From DATAAM01 sp036260075 (GTDB lineage: Bacteria > Actinomycetota > Acidimicrobiia > Acidimicrobiales > JAHWLA01), in NCBI GenBank assembly GCA_036260075.1, contig DATAAM010000063.1:1-35140 (forward strand): a stretch of DNA of 35,140 nt, read 5' to 3'. Below the pieces are notes generated by a model. That model saw only the letters and a program-made list of their open reading frames with translations. It searched no databases and had not been told where the DNA came from. Shown piece by piece: positions 16,426 through 24,874 of the stretch (positions are counted from its first letter, which is position 1; each line of letters begins with the position of its first letter). Both the position numbers and the translations under genes were made by a program.

Positions 16426-18687
16426 ATGGCCCTCGACCTCCTGGGCGCGCCGCTCGACGCCCTGCTGGCTGCCGCCGCCGCCGTCCGCGACGCCGCCCAC
16501 GGCACCCGCGTCACCTACTCGCCGAAGGTCTTCATCCCGCTGACGCACCTCTGTCGCGACCGGTGCGGGTACTGCACCTTCGCCGAGCCGCCCGCCCGGG
16601 TCCGGGCCCCGTACCTCTCCCCCGACGACGTGCTCGACATCGCCCGGCGCGGCGCCGCCGTCGGCTGCCACGAGGCCCTGTTCACCCTGGGTGAACGGCC
16701 CGAGCTGCGCTACCCGGCGGCCGCCGAGTGGCTGGCCGAGCGGGGCTACCCGTCCACCGTCGACTACCTCGTGGCCATGTGCGCACTGGTGCGCGACGAG
16801 ACCGGGCTCCTGCCCCACGCCAACCCGGGCGCCCTGCACCGCGACGAGCTGGCGCGCCTGCGCCCGGTGGCGGCGAGCCAGGGGATGATGCTCGAGTCGC
16901 TCAACCCCGCCCTCCCCTGCCACCGGGGTGCTCCCGACAAGGCCCCCGAACGGCGGCTGGCCACGCTGGAGGCGGCGGGCGAGCTGCGCATCCCGTTCAC
17001 CACCGGCATCCTGTGCGGGATCGGCGAGAGCCGCGCCGACCGCCTCGAGGCGTTGGAGGCCGTCGCCGCCGCCCACCGCCGGCACGGCCACGTGCAGGAG
17101 GTGATCGTCCAGAACTTCCTGCCCAAGGCGGGGACGGCCATGCAGGCGGCGCCTCCCTGCCCCGAGGACGAGTACCTCTGGTCGGTGGCGGTGGCCCGCC
17201 TGGTGCTCCCTGCCGAAGTGCACGTGCAGGCCCCCCCCAACCTGAGCGACGACTTCGGGCGCCTCCTCGACGCGGGCGTCGACGACTGGGGAGGCGTCTC
17301 GCCCGTCACGCCCGACCACGTCAACCCCGAGCGCCCGTGGCCGGAGATCGAGCGCCTCCGCGCCGTGACCGAGGCCCGCGGCTTCACGCTCGCACCCCGC
17401 CTCACGGTGCACCCGGGCTGGGCCACGCGCCCCGGCACCTGGCTCGACCCGGCCATGCGGTTCCCCGTCCTCGACCGCAGCGATGCCGAGGGCCTGGCCA
17501 GGGAGCCCGGCGACCGGTGGTTCTCGGGCGCCGAGGTCGAGCCACCGGTGCTCCTGCCCGCCCCGGCCCGGTCCGGCGGGCGGGTGAACGAGGTGCTGGC
17601 GGGCGTGCTGCTGGGCCAGGAGCCGGGGGCCGCCGAGCTCGTCGACCTCTTCGCCGCGCGCGGGCCCGAGGTGGCCGCCGTGGCCGATGTGGCCGACGAG
17701 CTGCGCCGCCGGGCCGTGGGCGACACCGTCACCTGGGTGGCGAACCGCAACATCAACTACACCAACGTGTGCACCTTCAAGTGCCGCTTCTGCGCCTTCT
17801 CGAAGGGCCCGCTCTCGTTGAACCTCCGCGGCGCGCCGTACCTCCTCGACCTGGACGAGATCGCCCGCCGGGTGGCCGAGGCCGAGGCCCAGGGCGCCAC
17901 CGAGGTGTGCCTCCAAGGCGGCATCCACCCCGACTTCGACGGCGACTACTACGTGGATGTCGTCAAGGCCGTGCGGCAGGCCTCGGAGACCATCCACGTC
18001 CACGGCTTCACGGCCCTCGAGGTCACCGAGGGCGCCCGCCGCCTCCAGGAGCCGCTGGCCGACTACCTGCGTCGGCTCATGGAGGCAGGCCTCCGCAGCC
18101 TGCCGGGCACGGCGGCGGAGATCCTCGACGACGAGGTCCGGGCCGTCCTGTGCCCCGACAAGATCGACACCGACCAGTGGCTCGACGCCCACCGCACCGC
18201 CCACGGGGTCGGCCTCCGTTCGAACATCACGATCATGTTCGGCTCCGTGGAGCACCCCGTGCACTGGGCCCGCCACCTCGTGCGCACCCGCGAGCTCCAG
18301 AAGGAGACGGGGGGCTTCACCGAGTTCGTGCCGCTGCCGTTCGTGCACATGGCGGCGCCGATCTACCTCCAACGGAAGAGCCGTCGCGGCCCCACGTTCC
18401 GCGAGGCGCTCCTGATGCACGCCGTCGCCCGCATCGCCTACCACGACTGGGTCCCGAACATCCAGGTCTCGTGGGTGAAGATGGGGCTCGCGGGGGCGCG
18501 GCAGGCATTGCAGGCCGGCGTCAACGACCTGGGCGGCACGCTGATGGACGAGAACATCTCCCGTGCCGCGGGCGCCGCCCACGGCCAGGCCATGGACGAA
18601 GACGCCTTCGCCGCGCTGGTGGAGCCGCTGGGCCGCTCGCTCGAACAGCGCACGACGCTCTACGGGCGGATCCTGCGAACGGGGTGA
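16426..18687 (+). CDS. fbiC: FO synthase (fused CofG-CofH), coenzyme F420 biosynthesis
   Basis: A 753-residue bifunctional radical-SAM enzyme that makes the deazaflavin FO from tyrosine and the flavin precursor 5-amino-6-ribitylaminouracil. The N-terminal CofG half carries the iron-sulfur motif CRDRCGYC (C43, C47, C50); the C-terminal CofH half has CTFKCRFC (C449, C453, C456). Conserved stretches such as EEVIVQNF-like QEVIVQNFLPK, GIHPDFDGDYYVD and PNIQVSWVKMG support both halves. The fused form is typical of actinobacteria. It stands alone with its own promoter; other F420 genes are not in the window. A convergent zinc-protein gene follows. Confidence 0.96.
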   Translation: MALDLLGAPLDALLAAAAAVRDAAHGTRVTYSPKVFIPLTHLCRDRCGYCTFAEPPARVRAPYLSPDDVLDIARRGAAVGCHEALFTLGERPELRYPAAAEWLAERGYPSTVDYLVAMCALVRDETGLLPHANPGALHRDELARLRPVAASQGMMLESLNPALPCHRGAPDKAPERRLATLEAAGELRIPFTTGILCGIGESRADRLEALEAVAAAHRRHGHVQEVIVQNFLPKAGTAMQAAPPCPEDEYLWSVAVARLVLPAEVHVQAPPNLSDDFGRLLDAGVDDWGGVSPVTPDHVNPERPWPEIERLRAVTEARGFTLAPRLTVHPGWATRPGTWLDPAMRFPVLDRSDAEGLAREPGDRWFSGAEVEPPVLLPAPARSGGRVNEVLAGVLLGQEPGAAELVDLFAARGPEVAAVADVADELRRRAVGDTVTWVANRNINYTNVCTFKCRFCAFSKGPLSLNLRGAPYLLDLDEIARRVAEAEAQGATEVCLQGGIHPDFDGDYYVDVVKAVRQASETIHVHGFTALEVTEGARRLQEPLADYLRRLMEAGLRSLPGTAAEILDDEVRAVLCPDKIDTDQWLDAHRTAHGVGLRSNITIMFGSVEHPVHWARHLVRTRELQKETGGFTEFVPLPFVHMAAPIYLQRKSRRGPTFREALLMHAVARIAYHDWVPNIQVSWVKMGLAGARQALQAGVNDLGGTLMDENISRAAGAAHGQAMDEDAFAALVEPLGRSLEQRTTLYGRILRTG

Positions 18688-18692
18688 CGTCA

Positions 18693-18730
18693 GGTCCCGC
18701 CGCCCTCGCTGGGGACTACGAGACGGGACC
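18693..18730. terminator. Possible bidirectional terminator hairpin
   Basis: GGTCCCG (18693-18699) pairs with CGGGACC (18724-18730) across a 24-nt loop, between the convergent fbiC and zinc-protein stops. The stem is short and there is no T tract. Confidence 0.3.
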
Positions 18731-18741
18731 GCTCGGGCGGA

Positions 18742-18912
18742 TCACCACCACTCCTGCGGCAGCTTGCCCTCGATGGCCCGGATGTTCTCGCGCACGCAGC
18801 CGGCGCAGTGGTACTCGACGCGCTTTCCCTCCACGGCGAAGGACCAGCCCTCGGGCAGGCCGTCGTCGGGCGCCTCGGCGATCGTCCCGCAACGGGAGCA
18901 GGTGCGGCGCAC
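18742..18912 (-). CDS. Small zinc-finger protein (56 aa)
   Basis: A 56-residue protein with CSRCG near the N-terminus and CAGC near residue 37, a CxxC...CxxC zinc-binding arrangement. The sequence RVEYHCAGCVRENIRAIEGKLPQEWW is a pattern I associate with conserved small actinobacterial proteins of unknown function. The frame is open to 18957, but GTG 18912 is placed just before the first CxxC and has TACCCT 8 nt upstream (18921-18926), fitting a leaderless message. Confidence 0.7.
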   Translation of the reverse strand: MRRTCSRCGTIAEAPDDGLPEGWSFAVEGKRVEYHCAGCVRENIRAIEGKLPQEWW

Positions 18913-18926
18913 GGTGGTCGAGGGTA
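18913..18926 (-). promoter_or_regulatory. Leaderless -10 box of the small zinc protein
   Basis: TACCCT on the minus strand (18926 to 18921), 8 nt before GTG 18912. The TA is shared with a weaker plus-strand TAGAGC facing the LOG gene. Confidence 0.45.
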
Positions 18927-18949
18927 GAGCGCGCGACGCTGTGGAGACG

Positions 18950-20032
18950 ATGACCACGACCGGCGACCGACTCCCCCGCTACCGCACCGGCAACGCCGAC
19001 CTCGACGCCAAGCTCGTGGAGCTGCTCGACGCCGTGGGCGTGACGGAGGACCGCGACCAGCTCTTCGAGATCCTGGTCAGCGCCGTCCGCCTCGCCACCG
19101 ACCATCCCGGCCGCCTCGACCTCAAGATCACCAACGCGGCGCTGAAGGAGATGCGCGAGGCGTTCCGCGTCTTCGCCCCCTACCGCCACGTTCCGAAGAT
19201 CACCATGTTCGGTTCGGCCCGCACGCTCCCCGAGGACCCGCTGTACGCGCAGGCGCGCGACCTGGCCGCCGCGCTGGCGGAGAGCGGGTGGATGGTCGTC
19301 ACCGGCGCGGGCCCGGGCATCATGGCCGCCGGGCTGGAGGGGGCCGGGCGCGACAACTCGTTCGGGATCAACATCCGCCTGCCGTTCGAGCAGGGCGCCA
19401 ACGAGTTCATCGCGGGCGACCCGAAGCTCGTCGAGATGAAGTACTTCTTCACCCGCAAGCTGATGCTGGTGAAGGAGTCGCAGGGCTTCGTCGCCCTTCC
19501 CGGCGGCTTCGGCACGCTCGACGAGGCGCTGGAGCTGCTCACGCTGGCCCAGACCGGCAAGGCGGAGCCGGTCCCGATCGTGCTGCTGGAGGTCCCGGGC
19601 GGCACGTACTGGCAGGCCTTCGAGCGCTTCGTCGACGAGGAGGTGGCCGCCCGCGGCCTCATCTCGCCGGAGGACCGGTGCCTCTACTGCATCACCGACG
19701 ACGTGCGGGCGGCGGCCGACGAGCTCCTCGGCTTCTATCGCAACTACCACTCCCGTCGCTTCGTGCGGGGCAGGCTCGTCCTGCGCCTGCGGGCCCGCCC
19801 CACCGACGACGAGCTGGCCCGCCTGAACGAGGAGTTCGCCGACATCTGCAGCGACGGCGACATCCATGCCACCGACGCCCTGCCCGAGGAGGTGGCCGAC
19901 GACGACGTCGTCGACCTCCCCCGGATCGTCTTCCGCTTCGACCAGCTGCACCACGGCCGCCTGCGCCGGCTCATCGACTCGCTCAATCGGCTCTCAAGTG
20001 CCCCTCCGGCGGGGTCGATCCCTGAACGGTGA
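18950..20032 (+). CDS. LOG-family protein (TIGR00730-like, putative nucleotide phosphoribohydrolase)
   Basis: A 360-residue Rossmann-like protein. The hallmark LPGGFGTLDEALE lies near residue 185, preceded by ITMFGSARTLPEDP (about 84-97), GAGPGIMAAGLEGA and FFTRKLMLVKES. LOG proteins cleave cytokinin-type or other nucleoside monophosphates into base and ribose-5-phosphate; many bacterial ones act on AMP or have unknown substrates. It is longer than the usual 190-230 residues because of an N-terminal helical part and a C-terminal domain of about 110 residues. GGAG lies 4 nt upstream of ATG 18950. It overlaps the next gene in GTGA. Confidence 0.85.
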   Translation: MTTTGDRLPRYRTGNADLDAKLVELLDAVGVTEDRDQLFEILVSAVRLATDHPGRLDLKITNAALKEMREAFRVFAPYRHVPKITMFGSARTLPEDPLYAQARDLAAALAESGWMVVTGAGPGIMAAGLEGAGRDNSFGINIRLPFEQGANEFIAGDPKLVEMKYFFTRKLMLVKESQGFVALPGGFGTLDEALELLTLAQTGKAEPVPIVLLEVPGGTYWQAFERFVDEEVAARGLISPEDRCLYCITDDVRAAADELLGFYRNYHSRRFVRGRLVLRLRARPTDDELARLNEEFADICSDGDIHATDALPEEVADDDVVDLPRIVFRFDQLHHGRLRRLIDSLNRLSSAPPAGSIPER

Positions 20033-20604
20033 AGACGTGTGAGGCCTGCGGCATGCCCGCGCCGACGACGACGCAGGCCTGTGGCTTCTGCGCCCGTCCG
20101 TTCGACGTGGGTCCTACGACCTATCGGCTCACGGCGGCGCCGGGCCACACCTACCGCTGGACGGTGGACGACGACGAGGTGGTCACCGCCTCGTGGCGCG
20201 ACGGCACGTGGGACCTCTACGACCTCGACGGGTCGCGGCCGGCCATGACGCTGGTGCCCGTGGAGGTCGACGGCACCACCCGGGTGGCGCTGGTCGACCA
20301 CCGGTCCCGGCTGGTCGCCACGTTCACCCCCGCTGCCGTGGAAGGGCCCGGCCTGGGCGTGGTGCGCGACGGCTACGACCGCATCCTGCTCATCGTCCGG
20401 GGCGACGGGCCCACCGGCGTGCACGTCATCGACACCGACGGCAACGTGGTGGCGCTGGCCGGCCGGGCAGGCCACGAGGAGCGCATCGGGCTCGACGTGC
20501 TCCTGCTGGCAAGGGCGGCGGACCACGGCACGCTCAACCTCGTCCTCGGGCTCAGCCTGCTCCTGGAGCTGAACCGGGTGGGCGAGCTGCGCCGGGCCGC
20601 CTGA
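20029..20604 (+). CDS. Zinc-ribbon N-terminal hypothetical protein
   Basis: A 191-residue protein that I do not recognise as a whole. Residues 4-21 hold CEACG and CGFC, a four-cysteine zinc ribbon; the rest alternates strands and turns (TYRWTVDDDEVVTASWRDGTWDLYDLDG, GVHVIDTDGNVVALAGR), like a beta-sandwich or LURP/tubby-like scaffold, ending in a helical LNLVLGLSLLLELNRV. No membrane span is certain. GTG 20029 overlaps the LOG stop and includes the zinc ribbon, which favours this start over ATG 20053. It is probably co-expressed with the LOG gene. Confidence 0.65.
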   Translation: MKTCEACGMPAPTTTQACGFCARPFDVGPTTYRLTAAPGHTYRWTVDDDEVVTASWRDGTWDLYDLDGSRPAMTLVPVEVDGTTRVALVDHRSRLVATFTPAAVEGPGLGVVRDGYDRILLIVRGDGPTGVHVIDTDGNVVALAGRAGHEERIGLDVLLLARAADHGTLNLVLGLSLLLELNRVGELRRAA

Positions 20605-20621
20605 GGCGGGCCTCCTCCGTC

Positions 20622-22709
20622 CTACACGGACCGCTCGGCCACGGCGGCTCCCAGCCGCAGGCACACCTCTTCGATGCTCGGCAGCGCTCCCGGGGGCCCC
20701 GGCACGAGCACGTCGGTGGCGATCGGCTTGCCCACCAGCCAGTCGGCCAGCTCCTCGGCGGGCTTCGGCCGGCACAGGAAGTAGCCCTGGGCGACGTCGC
20801 AGCCCAGCGCCACCAGGCGGGCCCACGACTCCTCGGTCTCGACGCCCTCCGCCACCGTCCGCAGCCCGAGGCTGCGGGCCAGGCCGATGGTGGAGCGCAC
20901 GATGAGGGCGTCGCTCTCGTCCGAGGTGATGTTCATGACGAACGACTTGTCGATCTTGATCTCGGTCACCGGGAGCCGCTTCAGGTAGGCGAGGGACGAG
21001 TAGCCGACGCCGAAGTCGTCGAGCGACAGGCCCACGCCCAGCGCGCTCAGTAACCCGAGCACCGACATGGCCCGCAGCGGGTCGGCCATGATCACGCTCT
21101 CGGTGATCTCCAGCTCCAGCAGCTCGGGAGCGATGCGGTGGCGCTCGAGCAGGCCGCGCACCTCGTCGGCGAACGAGGGGTCGTACAGGTTGCGCACCGA
21201 GAGGTTTACCGCCACGCCCAGCTGCACGCCCTCGTCCTGCCACGCCCGGCACTGGGCGAGCGCCTCGTCGAGCACGAACAGCGTGAGCGTGCGGATGAGC
21301 CCCGTGTGCTCGGCCAGCGGGATGAACTCGTCGGGCGGAATCACGCCGTGCTCGGGGTGCACCCACCGCACCAGCGCCTCGACGCCCCGCACGCCGCCCG
21401 TGCGCATGTCGGCCTTGGGCTGGTAGTGCAGCAGGAGGTTGCGATCCTCGATGCCCCGGCGCAGCTCGCCCAGCAGGGTGAGTCGCCGCGGGCTGTGGCG
21501 GTCGCGCTCGGCCCGGTACAGCTCCCAGCCGCCCCGGTTCTCCTTGGCCAGGTACATGGCCACGTCGGCCCGTTGCAGCAGCGAGTCCACGCTCTGGCCG
21601 TGGTCGGGGAAGAGGGCGATGCCGATGCTGGCGTCGATGTCGAACGTCCAGCCCTTGAGGCTGAAGGGCTCGTCCAGCGCCTCCACGATCTTGTCGGCCA
21701 CCTGCACGGCCGCCGACTCCCCTGCCACGCTGGGCAGGAGCACGGCGAACTCGTCGCCGCCCAGGCGGGCGATGGTGTCGCCTTCGCGCAGCGTCGATTG
21801 CAGCCGGTTGGCGACCTGCTGGAGCAGGAGGTCGCCGATGTGGTGGCCGAGCGTGTCGTTGACCTCCTTGAAGCGGTCGAGGTCGAGGATCATCACGGCG
21901 ACGGGGATCTCGGTGCGCCGGGCCAGCAGCACCGCCTGGTGCACGCGGTCACGGAAGAGGCGCCGGTTGGGCAGGTTGGTGAGGGGATCGTGGAGCGCCT
22001 GGTGGCGCTCCAGGCCTCCGGACGCGCTGGAGTACACCGCCACCATCGGCAGCGCGAAGAACGGCACCAGCCACAGGCTGTACTGGGCGCTCACCACCGC
22101 GATGGGAGCCATGCCGAGGAGGATGGCGGCGATCGTGGCCTGGAACACCAGGTCGTGCCGCAGGTAGCGGAGCACCGGAGCGTCCTGGGCGAGCGCCAGC
22201 GCGATCCCGGTCACCATGTTGTTGACGAGGAAGTAGACCGCGGCGGCGGCACAGATCGGCAGCAGGTCGTGCGGCAGGAACGCAGGCCCGTCGAGGCGGG
22301 GCAGGTCGGCCAGCGCGTGCAGGACGACGCCCGACGCGCCGACGGAGAGGGTGTACTGGGCGGCGTTGAACGAGGCCTTCCACCACGGCTTGCGCCGTCG
22401 GATTGCGGGCACGAGCGCCGCAGCCGCCCGCACGATCGAAGCGGCGGCGATGCCCGAGGTGAGGAGGATGGCGAACGTGAAGGTCGCCGAGGTGACGATC
22501 TCCTCCTGCTCGTCGCCGCGCGGCACCCGGATCGGGCGCAGCTCGCCCAGGAAGACGAACGCGCCGAACAGCATCACCCCGGCCAGGCGGTGGACCTCCT
22601 GGCCCCTGACCACGTGCAGCAGCTCGGTGGCCAGGAGCACGAGGCCGGGGACGGCCACGGCGGCGACGTAGGCGCGCACCGGGCCGACACGACGGATCCA
22701 TGAGAACAC
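20622..22709 (-). CDS. Membrane GGDEF-EAL c-di-GMP turnover protein
   Basis: A 695-residue protein. Residues about 1-250 hold roughly six to eight hydrophobic segments (for example AYVAAVAVPGLVLLATELL, IVTSATFTFAILLTSGIAAASIV, LLPICAAAAVYFLVNNMVTGIALALA), a membrane sensor of no class I can name. GGDEF is intact (GGDEF at 317-321) with a product-inhibition I-site REGD five residues before it. The EAL domain is intact: EALVRW (444), LEITES, DDFGVGYSS, IDKSFV and AEGVET. Both synthesis and hydrolysis of c-di-GMP look possible. GTG 22709 is preceded by GGGAGGGGGA. A small membrane-peptide gene and a sigma-28-like promoter lie upstream. Confidence 0.9.
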   Translation of the reverse strand: MFSWIRRVGPVRAYVAAVAVPGLVLLATELLHVVRGQEVHRLAGVMLFGAFVFLGELRPIRVPRGDEQEEIVTSATFTFAILLTSGIAAASIVRAAAALVPAIRRRKPWWKASFNAAQYTLSVGASGVVLHALADLPRLDGPAFLPHDLLPICAAAAVYFLVNNMVTGIALALAQDAPVLRYLRHDLVFQATIAAILLGMAPIAVVSAQYSLWLVPFFALPMVAVYSSASGGLERHQALHDPLTNLPNRRLFRDRVHQAVLLARRTEIPVAVMILDLDRFKEVNDTLGHHIGDLLLQQVANRLQSTLREGDTIARLGGDEFAVLLPSVAGESAAVQVADKIVEALDEPFSLKGWTFDIDASIGIALFPDHGQSVDSLLQRADVAMYLAKENRGGWELYRAERDRHSPRRLTLLGELRRGIEDRNLLLHYQPKADMRTGGVRGVEALVRWVHPEHGVIPPDEFIPLAEHTGLIRTLTLFVLDEALAQCRAWQDEGVQLGVAVNLSVRNLYDPSFADEVRGLLERHRIAPELLELEITESVIMADPLRAMSVLGLLSALGVGLSLDDFGVGYSSLAYLKRLPVTEIKIDKSFVMNITSDESDALIVRSTIGLARSLGLRTVAEGVETEESWARLVALGCDVAQGYFLCRPKPAEELADWLVGKPIATDVLVPGPPGALPSIEEVCLRLGAAVAERSV

Positions 22710-22747
22710 GACTCGAGTCCCCCTCCCAGGTACTCGATCGGACACCG

Positions 22748-22843
22748 CTACCACTGACGGTCGGCACCCAGGACGACCACGAGGACTGCCAGGGTCGCCA
22801 GGGCCGAACCCGCACGGATGAGGCGAGCGCGAAGCCTGTTCAT
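22748..22843 (-). CDS. 31-residue membrane peptide with strong ribosome binding site
   Basis: ATG 22843 opens a 31-codon frame ending in TAG (22748-22750). It encodes a basic start (MNRLRARLIR) and one hydrophobic span (AGSALATLAVLVVVLGA), then a short polar tail ADRQW. GGAGGTGA lies 4 nt upstream, the strongest Shine-Dalgarno sequence I see in the window. It lies about 25 nt after the sigma-28-like promoter and 38 nt before the GGDEF-EAL start, so it is probably the first gene of that operon. It could be a partner or regulator of the sensor, or a translation-coupling leader peptide. No function is known to me. Confidence 0.6.
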   Translation of the reverse strand: MNRLRARLIRAGSALATLAVLVVVLGADRQW

Positions 22844-22873
22844 TCGTCACCTCCCTTCCCCAACTCCCACTGC

Positions 22874-22901
22874 TATCGGGGCGAGACCCGGGCACCTTGA
22901 G
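22874..22901 (-). promoter_or_regulatory. Sigma-28 (FliA/WhiG)-like promoter, copy 2
   Basis: On the minus strand CTCAAG (22901 to 22896), 16 nt after TCAAG, then CCGATA (22879 to 22874). It sits upstream of the 31-residue peptide and the GGDEF-EAL gene. The -10 part matches the sigma-28 CCGATA core exactly. Confidence 0.5.
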
Positions 22902-22912
22902 GGTTTTCTGAC

Positions 22913-22928
22913 TAGTTCTTTCGAACTA
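22913..22928. promoter_or_regulatory. Inverted repeat in the divergent region
   Basis: TAGTTC-TTTC-GAACTA, with 6-bp perfect arms, 12 bp upstream of the sigma-28-like -35 and 72 bp before the MFS start. It lies in locally AT-richer DNA. It could be a regulator site; no family match is made. Confidence 0.3.
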
Positions 22929-22999
22929 CGTAAAGGCATGGCCCGTCGAGGCCGATGCTTCGGGGGACAAGAGCACGCCGGCGTCGGAGGGGAGATCGG

Positions 23000-24874
23000 G
23001 TGCTGTTTGCCGTAGTGGCCGTGTGCATCCTCACGGTGCCCCTCGCGCGCGGCCGCCTGCTGAACTTCGCGAGCCTGCGGTTCCGGCACCCGGAGCTGCT
23101 GTTCGCCGCGTTCCTCGTGCAGTTCACGATCTTCAAGCTGTTCCCGCACGAGCCCACCGCCGCCGACCCGTTCCTCTACCTCGCCTCCTATGCCCTGGGA
23201 GCCTGGTTCCTCGCGTTGAACATCCGCGTGCCCGGCCTGTGGTTGGTCGGCGTCGGGGCGGCCATGAACGGGCTCGCCATCGCGGCCAACGGCGGCGTGA
23301 TGCCGGGATCCCCGGAGGCGTTCCGAGCCGCGGGCCTGGTGCCCGCCCCCGATCGCTTCGTGAACTCGCGGGCAGTGGAGGACGCCCGCCTGCTCTTCCT
23401 GGGCGACGTCTTCGCCGTGCCGTCGTGGCTCCCGTTCCACAACGTGTTCAGCCTCGGCGACCTGTGCATCGTGGTGGGCGCGTTCGTGCTGCTGCACCGG
23501 GTGTCGGGGTCGCGGCTGCTGCCGTCGGGCTCGGGCCAGTTCGCCGTGCTGATGCACGAGCGCAACTTCATGCGGCTGTGGCTCGCCCAGGCCGTGTCCA
23601 ACCAGGGCGACTGGGTGTACTCGCTGGGGGTCGTGGCCAGCCTGGCCCGCCGTGACGCGGACGCGAGCACACTGGCCCTGCTCGTCGTCATGCAGGCGGC
23701 GCCGCGGGCGGTGGCGGGCGCCTTCGGCGGTCCGCTGGTCGACCGGTTCTCGCGAAAGCGGCTCATGATCGTGGCCGACCTCGTGCGCGCCGCCGCCGTG
23801 CTCTCCCTGCTCCCGATGGGCACGCCCTCGCTGCTGCACCTCTACGCGGTGGCGGGCTGCCTGGGCCTGTTCGCGGCGATCTTCCAACCGAGCCTGCACG
23901 CGTCGATCCCCAACGTGGTGCCGGAGCACCGGTTGGTGGCGGCCAACGCGCTGGTGTCGGTCACGTTCCAGCTGGCTGTGATGGTGGGGCCGGTGCTGGG
24001 TGCGCTGCTCGTGTCACAGGTGGGCCTGGCGCCCGCGTTCGCGCTGAACGCGCTGTCGTTCCTCGTCTCGGCCGTGCTGGTGGCCGGCATGCGTCTGCCG
24101 CGCCGGCACGAGGTCGTGCGGGTGTCCACGACATCGGCGGTGCAGGACTTGCGAGAGGGCTTCCGGTACGCGGCATCCACGCCGGTGGTGCGCGGCATCC
24201 TCCTCGTGACCGGGCTCGTGATGTTCGCAGCGGCCATCCGTGGCCCCCTCGAGCCCCTGTTCCTGCTGCGGGTGCTCGAAGCAGACGTGTCCTCCCTCGG
24301 CCTGCCCGCCGCCATCTGGGGGCTCGGCATGCTGCTGGGGTCCTCGGCGGCTCCGGCGGCGGCCAAGGCGTGGGGGCGCGAGCACCTGCTCACGGCCAGC
24401 GTCGCCGTCGTGGGGCTGGCCGTGCTCGGTGCCTCGCAGTCGCAGGTGCTGTCCTCGTTGCTCGTGCTGTGGCTGTTGGCGGGCGGGGGGAACGCGATCG
24501 GGACGATCGCCTATCAGTCGCTGCTGCAACAGCAGACGCCCGACTCGCTCCGGGGGCGCACGATGGCGGCGTCGGAGATGGTGCTGGACGTGGCGTACCT
24601 GGCGGGCGTGTCGGTGGCGGGCTGGATGGGCAACGAGCTCGGGCTGCGCTTCGCCTTGGCCGTGGCCGGCTCGATCTTCCTCACCGCCGCCGTGTGCAGC
24701 CACCTCGCGCTCGGCGGCGGGGCTGCGTGGTTGGTGCGCCGTCGCCGACCGGAGCCGATGGTGGCCGTGCCCGCCTCGACGTTGCGCTTCCTCCCCCGCC
24801 GGCCCGCCCCACCCGTTCTGGTGGGGGATCCGGACGCTGGGGCGCGCATATCCCCCACCAGAACGGGGGCTTAG
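23000..24874 (+). CDS. DUF5317-MFS fusion transporter
   Basis: A 624-residue integral membrane protein joining two families. Residues 1-185 match DUF5317: VPLARGRLLNFASLRFRHPELL, NGLAIAANGGVMPGSPEAFRAAG, then FLGDVFAVPSWLPFHNVFSLGDL. Residues about 188-590 are a twelve-helix MFS_3-type exporter related to EntS/TetV: FMRLWLAQAVSNQGDWVYSLGV, the loop GGPLVDRFSRKRLMIVADLVRA, and RGRTMAASEMVLDVAYLAG. GTG 23000 has GGAGGGGAG 5 nt upstream. The substrate is unknown. Its last 20 or so codons are contributed by a palindromic element, and its TAG overlaps the convergent stop in TTAG. Confidence 0.85.
   Translation: MLFAVVAVCILTVPLARGRLLNFASLRFRHPELLFAAFLVQFTIFKLFPHEPTAADPFLYLASYALGAWFLALNIRVPGLWLVGVGAAMNGLAIAANGGVMPGSPEAFRAAGLVPAPDRFVNSRAVEDARLLFLGDVFAVPSWLPFHNVFSLGDLCIVVGAFVLLHRVSGSRLLPSGSGQFAVLMHERNFMRLWLAQAVSNQGDWVYSLGVVASLARRDADASTLALLVVMQAAPRAVAGAFGGPLVDRFSRKRLMIVADLVRAAAVLSLLPMGTPSLLHLYAVAGCLGLFAAIFQPSLHASIPNVVPEHRLVAANALVSVTFQLAVMVGPVLGALLVSQVGLAPAFALNALSFLVSAVLVAGMRLPRRHEVVRVSTTSAVQDLREGFRYAASTPVVRGILLVTGLVMFAAAIRGPLEPLFLLRVLEADVSSLGLPAAIWGLGMLLGSSAAPAAAKAWGREHLLTASVAVVGLAVLGASQSQVLSSLLVLWLLAGGGNAIGTIAYQSLLQQQTPDSLRGRTMAASEMVLDVAYLAGVSVAGWMGNELGLRFALAVAGSIFLTAAVCSHLALGGGAAWLVRRRRPEPMVAVPASTLRFLPRRPAPPVLVGDPDAGARISPTRTGA
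24812..24867. repeat. Dispersed palindromic element, copy 2 (perfect 18-bp arms)
   Basis: CCCGTTCTGGTGGGGGAT (24812-24829) is exactly complementary to 24850-24867, across a 20-nt apex. The apex GATCCGGACGC...CGCGCATAT resembles that of the other two copies, while the stem differs. It lies 3 nt after the minus-strand operon stop and within the MFS 3' end. It probably terminates the glcDEF transcript. Confidence 0.7.
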
